DNA from: Candidatus Nitrosocosmicus franklandus
GTDB taxonomy: Archaea > Thermoproteota > Nitrososphaeria > Nitrososphaerales > Nitrososphaeraceae
Direction of reading: 5' to 3'
Assembly: GCF_900696045.1 (NCBI RefSeq)
Contig: NZ_LR216287.1
Coordinates: forward strand, 2,337,854 to 2,401,853
Length of the DNA: 64,000 nt
A program made the translations under genes and the position numbers. The stretch's first letter is position 1; every line of letters begins with the position of its first letter. Positions 1-8,533 of this stretch are shown here, one piece after another. Below the pieces are notes generated by a model that saw only the letters and a program-made list of their open reading frames with translations, did no database searches and was not told the DNA's origin.

Positions 1-161
1 TTTGCACGCTTGATTGATGAAATAAATTCATAGAATAATCGTATCATCTATCCTGAAAATATAATATTTTGTGCTTCAGCATCCATTAAAAACCGTTAAA
101 ACATGTCGCAATAATTTTCAAAATTTCTGCTTCAGTAATAATTCCTAGTATAGAAAAAAAT

Positions 162-806
162 TTAATTTTTATATCCAACCAAAAGAGCTATTTCGTACCA
201 CTTCCACAAACAATCTACTTCTATATAGCCAATATCTCTAAACATTTGAAGTTGTCTTTCTACAGACAATGTTTTGTCAGACTTTTCCTCTCGTGATAAC
301 GGTTCTCCCATGAGGTCAAAAAATTTTATATGATTTCTAGTAGATACGGAGACAACGTGGTCTAAATTGCAGAATATCCCAAGTGGATTCAATAGTTCGT
401 ATATTTCCTCATACAATTCGAATTTTCTTTTATGTCTTAAATGGTGAATTGCGAAACTGGATATCACTGTATCGAAATAGCCTAGATCGGGTAAGGGGTC
501 ATCCAAATCATGTTTTATTATTTTGACAGATTGATCGTTCTTAAAATAACTTTCAAGTGCTTGTAACATTGGAGGCGAGATATCCAGTGCTGTAAATTCG
601 ATATCTGATCTGCCTTTAAAATATTCTTTGATTAGTTTAATCATCCTCCCATCTCCTGACCCTAAATCTAGAATCCTTTTAGTGGTGTCCGGGATACTTT
701 GTAACAATACTTGCTCCCCTGGAATTCTATTTGAGTATGTGCTAACTCTGCTCAAATAATGTAATGCTTTGTTTGGATCAGACCATTCTTGAGAAGATGT
801 GAACAT
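162..806 (-). CDS. Class I SAM-dependent methyltransferase
   Basis: Predicted small-molecule methyltransferase of unknown substrate. A Rossmann motif I (LDLGSGDGRMI) is followed by the acidic strand-2 end (ALDIS) and a strand-4 motif (FDTVISSFAIHH), the standard order of the class I fold; later parts (YEEIYELLNPLGIF) match the post-IV helix. The frame stays open to 857, but I prefer the ATG at 806 because a TATA-like element (828-838) lies about 26 nt upstream, as for a leaderless transcript, and the extra 17 residues look unlike the family. This gives 214 residues. It stands alone, reading away from the gene-poor region. Fold is sure, substrate unknown. Confidence 0.8.
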   Translation of the reverse strand: MFTSSQEWSDPNKALHYLSRVSTYSNRIPGEQVLLQSIPDTTKRILDLGSGDGRMIKLIKEYFKGRSDIEFTALDISPPMLQALESYFKNDQSVKIIKHDLDDPLPDLGYFDTVISSFAIHHLRHKRKFELYEEIYELLNPLGIFCNLDHVVSVSTRNHIKFFDLMGEPLSREEKSDKTLSVERQLQMFRDIGYIEVDCLWKWYEIALLVGYKN

Positions 807-827
807 ATGTCTTGTTGGTTTATTCAC

Positions 828-838
828 AAATATAATGA
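828..838 (-). promoter_or_regulatory. TATA-like element for the methyltransferase
   Basis: On the minus strand this reads TCATTATATTT, centred about 26 nt before the ATG at 806. The spacing is that of archaeal leaderless promoters and is the reason for choosing the shorter start. Confidence 0.45.
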
Positions 839-857
839 TTAATTGATGGCATCGCAA

Positions 858-1463
858 CTAGAATAATCGACAAAAGAAAAGGAATGTACGGGAGTAGGAT
901 GTATTTAGAGTAACATGCTACTCCTCAGTGCCATTTCGGCCTTCAAGATTAATAGGTTTCTGGTTTGTGCCGAATTATTTTGTATATGGATAAGTAGTTT
1001 GCGGTATAAAATATAGTCAAACATTATATTTATACTATGATAGTTACATGAGGATTAAACTGGAACTGATAAATGAATCGTAATCGTTAAAGATTGAGAA
1101 AATTTCCATCACACCAAGGCGATGATTATTCTTGATATTATTTAAAGCAATTTGCAAAATATCTCGGAATTATGTTGAGTGATAACTAGGTAGAGACTAT
1201 TTCTCTTAATAAATACTTTATAGACAAGTAAAATATTGACTAGCATAGACAATATCATAGTTTTTGAGTTTTTTCAGATGAATTGCTTTCTACAAGTCGA
1301 GTCCTACGGACAATAAATATAAATTCAAATTCTTTTACTTTGTAATGATAAAACACAGTCCTACGAATGTTAATATTTAAAGATTGTGTGTAAACTAGAA
1401 AAAGAGGTACTGACTATTAATCGATGAATTGTGATTTAACTAAAGCAAACAATATATACAAAC
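858..1463. other. Gene-poor stretch
   Basis: About 600 bases of AT-rich sequence. I see no open frame with recognisable protein character, no RNA gene and no clear repeat here. Confidence 0.5.
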
Positions 1464-1637
1464 ATGAATGAAAGCTCTTGTATTCTGTATGAACATGTGA
1501 TGATAGTAGATCATGGGAGTATTGATTATCTTTTATTAAAAGGATGTCTTCATTATTCAAAATGGCAAAAACTGGCACAAAAATATACTGATTTGATTTA
1601 TAGGTTCTATATTTACTATGTTGGTAAAAGGGAATAG
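1464..1637 (+). CDS. Possible small protein, 57 aa, unknown
   Basis: ATG-started frame (MNESSCILYEHVM...) ending in TAG at 1635-1637. The product is 57 residues, mixed in character, with aromatic-rich C-terminal half (YTDLIYRFYIYYVG). I recognise no domain. AT-rich DNA yields such frames by chance, so this is only a candidate. It is isolated, with no neighbour within 300 bases on the same strand. Confidence 0.2.
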   Translation: MNESSCILYEHVMIVDHGSIDYLLLKGCLHYSKWQKLAQKYTDLIYRFYIYYVGKRE

Positions 1638-1941
1638 GAGATAACGTTCAAAATAATTTTCGTATATCTTTGTTTATGATATCTGTGTTACCTTATCAGA
1701 AATTAGTTCTTTTGATTTGAAACAAGAATGAATATCTCTTGATTTGTATTTCAAATACTGTCATCTCATTTTTAAACACAAATAGATTAGAGAATTATTG
1801 AAAGTAATATATAAACAAATAATTCCTAGTAGTCAGAAGAATAGGTTAAATCTTGTCTAGATAGGGGTTCAATTCACAAGCCTCCCCACTTCCTCCTACT
1901 ACATCATCTATGCTTTGTAAGTATCATTCTCTAAGTATGGT

Positions 1942-2085
1942 TTACTCTTTGTTTACCTTTTTGTTCAGTGATAATTTATTAACTGGAAATTCAATAACGA
2001 GTACATTGGCATCAAAATCCTTGATCAGAGATTTAGGGTATTGGCAAATATCTTTTTCAAGTAATTCTTGACCAACCTAAGCCAT
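1942..2085 (-). pseudogene. Coding-like short frame with one in-frame TAG
   Basis: Reading from an ATG at 2085, codon 3 is TAG (M-A-stop-V-G-Q-E-L-L), after which the frame runs 44 codons (..LIKDFDANVLVIEFPVNK..) to TAA at 1942. The body has alternating hydrophobic strand-like character and charged ends. A CAG-to-TAG change would explain it. I do not recognise the family, and it could be chance. Confidence 0.2.
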
Positions 2086-2284
2086 CGTTTATACATTTTT
2101 AATTTTCATTTAAATCTAAATTATCATTTCGTCTTGGTTCTTTTTTATATATTCTATTGCAATTAAAAGTAAAATTCAAAAACAATATCTGAAGTTATTA
2201 TTTTTAAATCCCAGTACATTATTCTAAAAAAAAATTAAGACAAATGCTGACATCTATTTTAACTATTATGTCTAATCTGTATTA

Positions 2285-2413
2285 ATGATCGGAAAATGTG
2301 ATGATTGTGGTATGGAGGACGTAGAAATCATGATTGTTACAAGAAAAGCTACTAATCAAAAGATTAAATTATGCAACCAGTGCAGACCTGCAGATGGTGC
2401 ATATGCTTATTAG
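2285..2413 (+). CDS. Zinc-ribbon microprotein, 42 aa
   Basis: ATG to TAG frame of 42 residues beginning MIGKCDDCGMEDVEIM. Two CxxC knuckles (C5-x2-C8 and C30-x2-C33) separated by 21 residues make a single treble-clef or zinc-ribbon fold very likely; the stretch between them (IMIVTRKATNQKIKL) alternates like a beta-hairpin. Function is unknown; such proteins in archaea are often nucleic-acid or ribosome associated, but nothing here shows that. It is intact, in contrast with the broken frames on both sides. A second, unrelated zinc-ribbon microprotein lies at 14433-14600. Confidence 0.55.
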   Translation: MIGKCDDCGMEDVEIMIVTRKATNQKIKLCNQCRPADGAYAY

Positions 2414-2491
2414 ATTAGAGTTATCACACAATTATTCACCGCTATTATAAGTTGAACTTTAACAAGATTGTAGTCGAACATATCCGTATAG

Positions 2492-2632
2492 ATGAGCAAG
2501 TATGATAGATTGTATGATCAATAGTCGATATCCCATAACGTTTCATATTTACATAACATAGAAGTTACGTTCCTGGTTTTTGTACTGTTGACCATGGTGG
2601 GTATTTACATCCGCCTATTAATGAAGCAATAA
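2492..2632 (+). pseudogene. Small membrane-protein-like frame with one in-frame TAG
   Basis: ATG at 2492 opens MSKYDRLYDQ, then TAG at 2522-2524, and the same frame continues for 35 codons (SISHNVSYLHNIEV...) into a hydrophobic helix (FLVFVLLTMVGIYI) with a basic end (RLLMK) before TAA at 2630-2632. Taken together it resembles a 46-residue single-pass membrane protein with one nonsense codon. A competing frame over 2570-2640 also looks protein-like, so the call is tentative. Confidence 0.25.
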
Positions 2633-2725
2633 TACGGAAAAAATATTCCTGATGGCGACATAATTGAATCAGTATAAATTATTTTTCTTTTCGTTCTACA
2701 CTGCAACTATTGAAGCATCCGTTTT

Positions 2726-2954
2726 CTAAATTTGTACAAACGGAGAAACATAAAAAAAATAAAACAATTGACACTTTTGGTAACGCATGTTACAATCTAT
2801 CTTGACCAAGTAAAATTGTGGAGACCTATCAATGGTGGAACTAGGATTGCTATATCCTAAGTTACTATTATTATATACTAAACTGTCTGTAGCACCATCG
2901 GTGGGTTGATGTTCGTTGATTGTTTTTTCTGAACAATGCGATAAGGAAGATCAT
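2726..2954 (-). pseudogene. Frameshifted secreted/lipoprotein-like gene remnant
   Basis: An ATG at 2954 opens a hydrophobic start (MIFLIALFRKN). Close by, at a run of six A, another frame takes over and stays open for about 70 codons (INEHQPTDGATDSLVYN.., ..SPQFYLVKIDC..) to TAG at 2726. The order, hydrophobic leader then polar Ser/Asn/Thr-rich body, is that of the secreted proteins elsewhere in the window. The two parts need a +1 shift to join. Either a decayed gene or a base-calling error in the A-run. Confidence 0.25.
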
Positions 2955-3048
2955 ATTTATAGGCTTTTGATCCGAAACGTTATTACACGGTTCAACGAGT
3001 GAAGGTTTAGATCAGGTATTTTAAATTATCATATTTGTTGATCGCACG

Positions 3049-3291
3049 ATGGAGTTATATTGTGTCAACACTAAGTCTGTTATTTTGGACCATGTTGCTT
3101 TAGAATTGTATGCTTACCTGAGTTTATATGTGATTGATCATCTGCTGTATTCAGATTTTTTAAGACACGGATAAGCAATTCTGATAACAGTAAGCACAGG
3201 GTTCCTGATTGGTATTCCAATTCTTGGACAAGTTGGAGTTTTTAACATTGGCGTCATCAATATATTATCCTTATTTGCATCCATAATATGA
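3049..3291 (+). pseudogene. Membrane-protein-like frame with one in-frame TAA
   Basis: An ATG frame (MELYCVNTKSVILDHVALEL...) of 41 codons ends at TAA 3172-3174, but the same frame continues for 38 codons with two hydrophobic stretches (AILITVSTGFLIGIPILG and VGVFNIGVINILSLFASII) to TGA 3289-3291. As one unit it would be a 79-residue protein with two or three membrane segments. No family recognised. The upstream part alone could also be a 41-residue protein. Confidence 0.25.
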
Positions 3292-3850
3292 CATAGATTA
3301 TTACTTTAGAAAATTACTTGTTAAATTGACAATTCATTGTGTTTTAAATAATCAAGGATAGATGCAAAAAAGCAGCTTGGACTATCTATTTTTATAATAT
3401 ATCAAAATTAGCCAATTTTCTGACTATTTTAGTTTTTTTGGTTCAATGAATTTGTTGAACTTTCATCCCTGCTCTAAACTTGAGATCTTTCCCACAATTT
3501 ATCAAAATACCAATAAATAAAACAGAATCCAAATTATGGACCTAATACTAAGACCATTAAATTACCTGACGCATTCGATAACTTCACGACCTGCTGATAT
3601 ACTGGAGCTGGCTAAATTTATTTCATATTAAGAATTAGTCTTCTAGGCAAGAATTCCATTTCAAATCACTATATTCTTACATCTGAAATCCTAACACATA
3701 TGAATTCATTAAAAATTAAGTATGAAAATAGAATTTGTGAGGCTGAATTAAAAGATATTTTAAAGTTTAATCCCTTTTTGATGAATTGATTCTTGTTAAC
3801 AAGATAGATATTTAATTATTAAATATGTGTAACGCATAATATTTACATAT
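3292..3850. other. Gene-poor stretch
   Basis: About 560 bases with no frame, RNA or repeat I can support. It ends at the short gene that precedes the zinc-finger protease. Confidence 0.45.
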
Positions 3851-4000
3851 ATGGATTACCATTTTCCAAATATTTGTCGATTTAGTGTTTTCGCGACAGA
3901 TTTGATTACTATGTATAACGGTAGCCTTGCAAATGATGGTACTGACATTGATGTTTTGGACTCGTTATCGTTAAGATTGATTCGATTAGGATTATTCTAA
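3851..4000 (+). CDS. Small protein coupled to the AN1-M50 protease, 49 aa
   Basis: ATG frame (MDYHFPNICRFSVFATDL...) of 49 residues whose TAA (3998-4000) overlaps the ATG of the next gene as TAATG. That one-base overlap is the classic layout for translational coupling and is the main evidence that the frame is real. The C-terminal half (DGTDIDVLDSLSLRLIRLGLF) looks like an amphipathic helix. A TATA-like stretch precedes the start. No domain recognised; it may be a leader or small partner of the protease. Confidence 0.4.
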   Translation: MDYHFPNICRFSVFATDLITMYNGSLANDGTDIDVLDSLSLRLIRLGLF

Positions 4001-4794
4001 TGAGCAATCTAGGGGATAACAATACTGGTAAATGCAATTTTTGTGATAGAGTTGACAATCTCCATTTTAGATGTAACTATTGCAAAGAACGATTTTGTAG
4101 TGATCATAGAAATCCATTGATACATTCATGTCCTTTTTTGGAACTGTATAATAGGAATTCTCACAACGCAAAGTTTGCACAAAATTATCATAGTGGTTCT
4201 AGTGGATCTTGGTTCAATATATTTCAGCGAATATTCTGGCTAAAAAGCTCACGAACAGAATTGCTACATCTATCTATTGCAACAGTGCTGGTTACATGTG
4301 TTGGCCTTTCATTGAATCAATATAGGACGTTTTCGTGGCAATTTTTAGCAATATTCATTAGTGCATTTCTTGTACATGAGTTAGCTCACAAATTTCTTGC
4401 TCAGTATTATGGTAGTTGGGCCGAATTTAGAGCACAAACGTATGGTTTGATCATAACTGCAATTTCGGCTCTTCCAATAATGCCATTCAAATTTATTGCC
4501 CCCGGGGCGGTTATGGTCCACTTAGGTGATAGGCAAAAATTTGGTCGTGTGGCATTAATAGGGCCGGTTACTAATTTGATAATGGGCTTTGCCTTTCTGC
4601 TGCTTTCTAATTTATACGGAGGTTCAAATGGTCATTATTTTGCTATAGGTGCATCGTTTAATGGGTGGATAGCGATGTTTAATTTGATTCCGATGGGAGT
4701 GCTGGACGGTCAAAAAATCTTTGATTGGAACAAGATTGTCTGGGGAATTTCGATGACTGCTGCCATGCTATTATTTATTATTGGTTATATATAA
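4000..4794 (+). CDS. AN1-type zinc finger fused to a site-2 protease (M50) membrane domain
   Basis: 264 residues. Residues 12-44 carry all eight AN1 ligands in order: C12, C15, C25, C28, C33, H36, H42, C44. After a short linker, membrane segments begin near residue 90; HELAH at 126-130 is the M50 metallopeptidase HExxH motif, and N228-x2-P231 with L-D236-G supplies the third zinc ligand region. The enzyme should cut within membrane segments, with the cytosolic zinc finger perhaps selecting substrates (inference). The ATG overlaps the stop of the 49-residue frame upstream. An insertion sequence starts four bases after the stop, and the stop codon lies in its target duplication, so the gene is unharmed. 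Confidence 0.85.
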   Translation: MSNLGDNNTGKCNFCDRVDNLHFRCNYCKERFCSDHRNPLIHSCPFLELYNRNSHNAKFAQNYHSGSSGSWFNIFQRIFWLKSSRTELLHLSIATVLVTCVGLSLNQYRTFSWQFLAIFISAFLVHELAHKFLAQYYGSWAEFRAQTYGLIITAISALPIMPFKFIAPGAVMVHLGDRQKFGRVALIGPVTNLIMGFAFLLLSNLYGGSNGHYFAIGASFNGWIAMFNLIPMGVLDGQKIFDWNKIVWGISMTAAMLLFIIGYI

Positions 4795-4809
4795 TCACGG
4801 CTCTGTTCA
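4791..4809. repeat. Left end of insertion sequence: target duplication and terminal repeat
   Basis: ATAATCAC at 4791-4798 is the left copy of an 8-bp target-site duplication, followed by the terminal inverted repeat GGCTCTGTTCA at 4799-4809. Confidence 0.9.
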
Positions 4810-5465
4810 TTTAGCGTCAAGTCTATAGCTTGAAGATGTCCTATCTCTTTTATGAATACTAGAAACAGAACACCTTCAAAATATGTGTATTATGGCTTAC
4901 ATTTGTACTTTTCAGGTCTTTCTCTTAGGAAAACATCTGAAAGATTATCATACTGTATCAAACGAAATCATGTCACTATCTGGAACTGGATTCAAAAGTA
5001 CCAACCTAAGATTATCAAGACAAAACAAAGAAGGATATGTGAATTCATTGTAGATGAAACATTGCTTAAGGTTGGTTCAGAATACACGTGGTTATGGGTT
5101 GCAATAGATGCGAAAAGTAAGGAAATTCTCTCACTATCCATTTCTAAGGAGAGAAACATGTTTGTTGCGGAACGGTTTCTGTCAAACATAGTCAGAGACT
5201 ATGGAAAGCATCCAGTTTCAACAGATGGTGGTACTTGGTATCCCATGGCTTGTCAATTCCTTAAATTAGAACACCATCTCCATTCCTCCTATGAAAAAAA
5301 CTTGATTGAAAGAACAATGCAGTATATCAAGGACAGAACTGAAAGTTTCGATGATTACTTTCCCTGCAGGCTAAAGAACTGCAAACTAAAACACGTAAAA
5401 AACTGGTTGAACCTGTTTGTCGACTATCACAACAAGGAATTAAAACCTGTTAACTGAACAGAGCC
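4799..5465 (+). mobile_element. IS6-like insertion sequence, complete, 667 bp
   Basis: Perfect 11-bp terminal inverted repeats bound a single transposase gene, and a perfect 8-bp direct repeat flanks the whole element. Eight-base duplications are the rule for IS6-family transposition. The absence of any mismatch in repeats or duplication points to a recent insertion. It replaced nothing: joining the flanks through one ATAATCAC restores the end of the protease gene. Confidence 0.9.
4852..5457 (+). CDS. IS6-like DDE transposase
   Basis: 201 residues, close to the length of compact IS6-family transposases. An N-terminal helix-turn-helix region (SGLSLRKTSERLSYCIKRNHVTIWNWIQKY, in parts residues 21-50) resembles the family's DNA-binding part. 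The RNase H-like core shows VDET with D68, STDGG with D125 and NLIERTMQ with E153 as the DDE triad. The frame is uninterrupted, so the element may be active. Its stop codon lies three bases into the right terminal repeat (TGAACAGAGCC). Confidence 0.9.
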   Translation: MNTRNRTPSKYVYYGLHLYFSGLSLRKTSERLSYCIKRNHVTIWNWIQKYQPKIIKTKQRRICEFIVDETLLKVGSEYTWLWVAIDAKSKEILSLSISKERNMFVAERFLSNIVRDYGKHPVSTDGGTWYPMACQFLKLEHHLHSSYEKNLIERTMQYIKDRTESFDDYFPCRLKNCKLKHVKNWLNLFVDYHNKELKPVN

Positions 5466-5473
5466 ATAATCAC
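5455..5473. repeat. Right end of insertion sequence: terminal repeat and target duplication
   Basis: TGAACAGAGCC at 5455-5465 is the exact inverse of the left terminal repeat; ATAATCAC at 5466-5473 is the right copy of the target duplication. Confidence 0.9.
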
Positions 5474-5773
5474 AACCAGCAAGTGAGATGAGCATTGAAG
5501 TATTTTAAATTAAAAAATGTATTTCAAAATAATTAAAGTTGTACAGAAAAGGTGGATAGAAATACATTTCAAGAATCTGTGGTGTAAATCAGTTTTCTAA
5601 AGTTAGATCCAAACATGTGTATCGGCTTTACCTTATTGCAGTATGGTCAGATTCAGATATCTTGATTATGTGAATTAATCGAATAGTCGAGTCCAGACCA
5701 AGTACATTGAAAATCGCAAAATTTTTTGAACCAGACCAAAATGTTTTAATTCTATCTTATATGATTACTCATA

Positions 5774-6130
5774 ATGAACCTAATTAAAAAATCAGTAATA
5801 CTTGGAATGGCACCTGCTTTTCTCCTTTTAGTTGCATCGGCAATTACCGGTAGTGTGCCTGTAAACGTCATTGCACAATCGGAAATAGATCCAGGAACAC
5901 CTGGAGAAGTAGGGACAACTAATAATTCTGAGGTCGACTACCAACCGTTGAACTTGACAGGACCTGAAACAATTGAAGAGTTTGAAAGTATTGAGGGTAG
6001 CAATGCCGACATTTTAGGAAATGATACTAATATAAGCAATACTAACAATACCTTAACAGATAGCATAACCGTAAACGAACAGGAAGACTGTATGCAATTA
6101 GGTAATCAATCCGGAGTGGATTGTCCCTAA
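5774..6130 (+). CDS. Secreted protein of unknown function, 118 aa
   Basis: An N-terminal signal peptide (basic MNLIKKS, hydrophobic core MAPAFLLLVASAITG, likely cleavage near VIAQS at residue 36) precedes an acidic, Asn/Thr/Glu-rich mature part of about 80 residues with several N-glycosylation sequons. Two cysteines close to the C terminus (DCMQLGNQSGVDCP) could form a disulfide. No domain recognised. It resembles in style the other small exported proteins of the window (32174, 33181, 59460) but not in sequence. Confidence 0.65.
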   Translation: MNLIKKSVILGMAPAFLLLVASAITGSVPVNVIAQSEIDPGTPGEVGTTNNSEVDYQPLNLTGPETIEEFESIEGSNADILGNDTNISNTNNTLTDSITVNEQEDCMQLGNQSGVDCP

Positions 6131-6457
6131 TCTTTTTTCATTTATTTCTAAATGATACTTATTTATCTACTTGACTTAACCTTTGCGCGTTAAACTTGAA
6201 ATATATTGCAAGTTCAAAAGAATTCAATTATCTTATTCCTAGTACTGTAAATGAATAATGATAAACGATTAATGGAAAAAATTTCTTGGCTTTACGATTC
6301 TCTTTTTTTGGTCTCTATGAGAATTGAAATTGTTTATTAATAATCTAAAAGATTGCCTAAAACTGATGAGCATTTTGCAAATGCTTTTTGCTATGTTCCT
6401 TTCTAGTCTGTTTAGAGCTAACTATCATTCAATTATCTATGTAATTCTGGGTAAAGG

Positions 6458-6997
6458 TCTATTGAGGCTAATGTGGGAACGCCTACCTAGATCAACCAAT
6501 TTTACAAGACAACGGGGTCTATCACATTCAATTGGAAGAAGCTCGAGTTTTAATCTAGATTTCTTAACAGAATTAACAACATCACAGGATCGTCATGCTC
6601 TGTTTCGAATATAACACTAACTAATGTCCAACCAAATAGTATATTGACTGACAGCTTAAATAGAGATGTTATGATTTTATCAATCGATTTTCCCTTACAG
6701 AATTATTAGACAGAGAATACTAAAAAGGTAAATAATTTTGCAACGGGATTTTGATCACCCTGTGCCTTATTCTACGCTACCAAAACTGATCGAGTTTTAT
6801 TTTTTCTGTGGTGTCTAAGAATCTATAGGAAGTATGTTTGATGCAATTCGCTAGAAAATATTTTTACTCTTGCTGATCATGTTTCTACTGTTACTTTGGA
6901 TGGTGGCTTTGGCAAAAATGTACCGCTAATCTCATCTTATTCGTATTTGGTTCCATTAGTATTTAATGAATATAGTAAAGTTCAAAAACTGAAATAA
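6458..6997 (+). pseudogene. Decayed gene, several frameshifts
   Basis: Protein-like segments lie in order in different frames: SIEANVGTPT (6458-6487), then NAYLDQPILQDNGVYHIQLE (6478-6555), then FLNRINNITGSSCSVSNITL.. ending LSIDFPLQNY (6554-6709), and last ..LADHVSTVTLDGGFGKNVPL.. ending in TAA at 6995-6997. No single frame joins them and none has a credible start. The segments look like one extracytoplasmic beta-rich protein that has lost its reading frame. A 96-codon open frame at 6324-6614 crosses it in a third frame and has no protein character. Family not recognised. Confidence 0.4.
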
Positions 6998-7435
6998 AGT
7001 ATCTACTACATTTGTAAACAGGACCTTTAATTTAAATAAGCATAGATGATTTATGGGTAGTTGCAAAAAGAATGACTCTAGAGATAATAAATATAAAGTT
7101 GTTTGACGCACCCTTTTTGAATCTTGATTATTGTATAACTAATAATATTCAACTATCAAACTTGTATGTCAATCCGTGAACGATTGTTTATGGATTGGAA
7201 TATTTGATGTTGTTGTAGAATTACGAATTGTAACTGTGTGTTAGTGGGTAAATATCAAATTTTCATGCTAAGTGTTTTCATTTAAATAATAAATGACCAT
7301 GTTTTGATGAGATCATCTAAGGCCTTGAACACTAGTTGTGTGTATTTTTGACAATTTTCAATCCAAAATATAATCGTAATCCATGTTCATTCTAATCAAT
7401 TATATACTAAATAATCTCTTGTTAATAGGTTTGAA
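6998..7435. other. Intergenic region with the corA promoter
   Basis: No gene seen. A TATA-like element (TTATATACTA, 7400-7409) lies about 30 nt before the GTG of the next gene. Confidence 0.45.
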
Positions 7436-8413
7436 GTGGACTTTCCTAACTACATTAAGGGATTGGAGACAATACGTAATAGAGATTTCTTCTGGGTCTA
7501 TTTAGAGAAACCTACTAGGGAAAAGTTGGAATTTATAGCCAAGAAATTTCCTATTCGTGAGTTAAATATAGAAGACTGTTTATCGAAAAATCAACTACCT
7601 AAAATTGATCGATATGAGGATCACGTATTTGTCATACTTCAATTTCCCACGATCTCGAAGGAACAGGCCTCTCCTAGCATTTCCCAACTGTCTTTCTTCA
7701 TAGGAACAGACTATTTGATATCGATTACTCAAGGGGATCTTCAGCCTTTATCGTCCTTGTTTCAAAAATGTAAGGAAGGCGATACAACTATTCGAAATAA
7801 TCTAATGGGTGCATCACCTGGCTATCTTCTCCATTCTATCCTTGACACTTTGGTAGATAATATGCTACATATTTTGATGAAGATAATCGGAAAATTGGAT
7901 GATATAGAGGATGAGGTATTTGACGACAAGTTTTCAAATGCTAGAGATTTGTCTATTCTTAGGAGAGAAATTACTACCCTTAGAAGAATCGTTTTGCCAT
8001 TAAAAAGAATAATGCTGGAAATTACATCTAGAGATGTCAAGCGTTTCTCGCCGGAAGCAGAACATGAAGACTTGATAGACTACTTTGATAATATTAACGA
8101 CCATATTTCAAAGGTATTGGAGGCTCTCGATGAATCAAAGGAGACCATTGAAATTTACAAAGACACTGATAACATGTTAAATTCAGAAAAAACTAACAAG
8201 ATCTTAAGCTTTCTTACAATCTTGTTCACCTTGTCTATACCTATTACTGTTGCTGGTACTTTCTATGGCATGAACATTGCGATTCCTGGAAGCATAAATG
8301 GTGGTGAAAGCATTCTTGACTATATACCACTGGCTATCGTGTGCTTTATATCTGCAATGGGGGCAGGTATCATGGTTTATTATTTTAAAAAACTTGGATG
8401 GATAAATTCATAG
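7436..8413 (+). CDS. corA: CorA-family divalent cation (Mg2+/Co2+) channel
   Basis: 325 residues, the normal CorA length. The N-terminal soluble alpha/beta domain and long helices (residues 130-240) lead to two C-terminal membrane helices; the signature YGMN, the selectivity-loop motif of the family, ends the first one (..TVAGTFYGMNIAIPG..), and a basic tail (YYFKKLGW) follows the second. Such pentameric channels import Mg2+ or Co2+; cobalt uptake would fit the cobalamin genes of this window, but that is inference. GTG start, since no ATG lies upstream in frame and a TATA-like box is suitably placed. Confidence 0.9.
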   Translation: MDFPNYIKGLETIRNRDFFWVYLEKPTREKLEFIAKKFPIRELNIEDCLSKNQLPKIDRYEDHVFVILQFPTISKEQASPSISQLSFFIGTDYLISITQGDLQPLSSLFQKCKEGDTTIRNNLMGASPGYLLHSILDTLVDNMLHILMKIIGKLDDIEDEVFDDKFSNARDLSILRREITTLRRIVLPLKRIMLEITSRDVKRFSPEAEHEDLIDYFDNINDHISKVLEALDESKETIEIYKDTDNMLNSEKTNKILSFLTILFTLSIPITVAGTFYGMNIAIPGSINGGESILDYIPLAIVCFISAMGAGIMVYYFKKLGWINS

Positions 8414-8533
8414 GCATGCTTGTGTACAAATTTAAATTTATATGATATCATACTTAATTTGAAAATGCCATTTGATCATTTTTTTCTTTAGTTGCCGTAA
8501 TTATGTTAATCTCCATAACCAGGATCTCGTGAA

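Noticed and set aside
1850-1905. tRNA-like fragment (AGGGGTTCAATTC with short complementary ends)
   Set aside because: The T-loop-like piece has no matching 3' stem and no anticodon or D arm can be folded.
2570-2660. Frame reading VPGFCTVDHGGYLHPP, reminiscent of a copper-protein loop
   Set aside because: It has no start and soon stops; the overlapping frame with a membrane helix and a start codon explains the region better.
2915-2935. Programmed -1 frameshift site (A AAA AAC) in the minus-strand remnant
   Set aside because: Joining the two frames needs a +1 shift, not -1, so the heptamer does not explain it.
6324-6614. 96-codon plus frame
   Set aside because: It crosses the decayed gene in another frame; its sequence is an arbitrary mix without domain or promoter.
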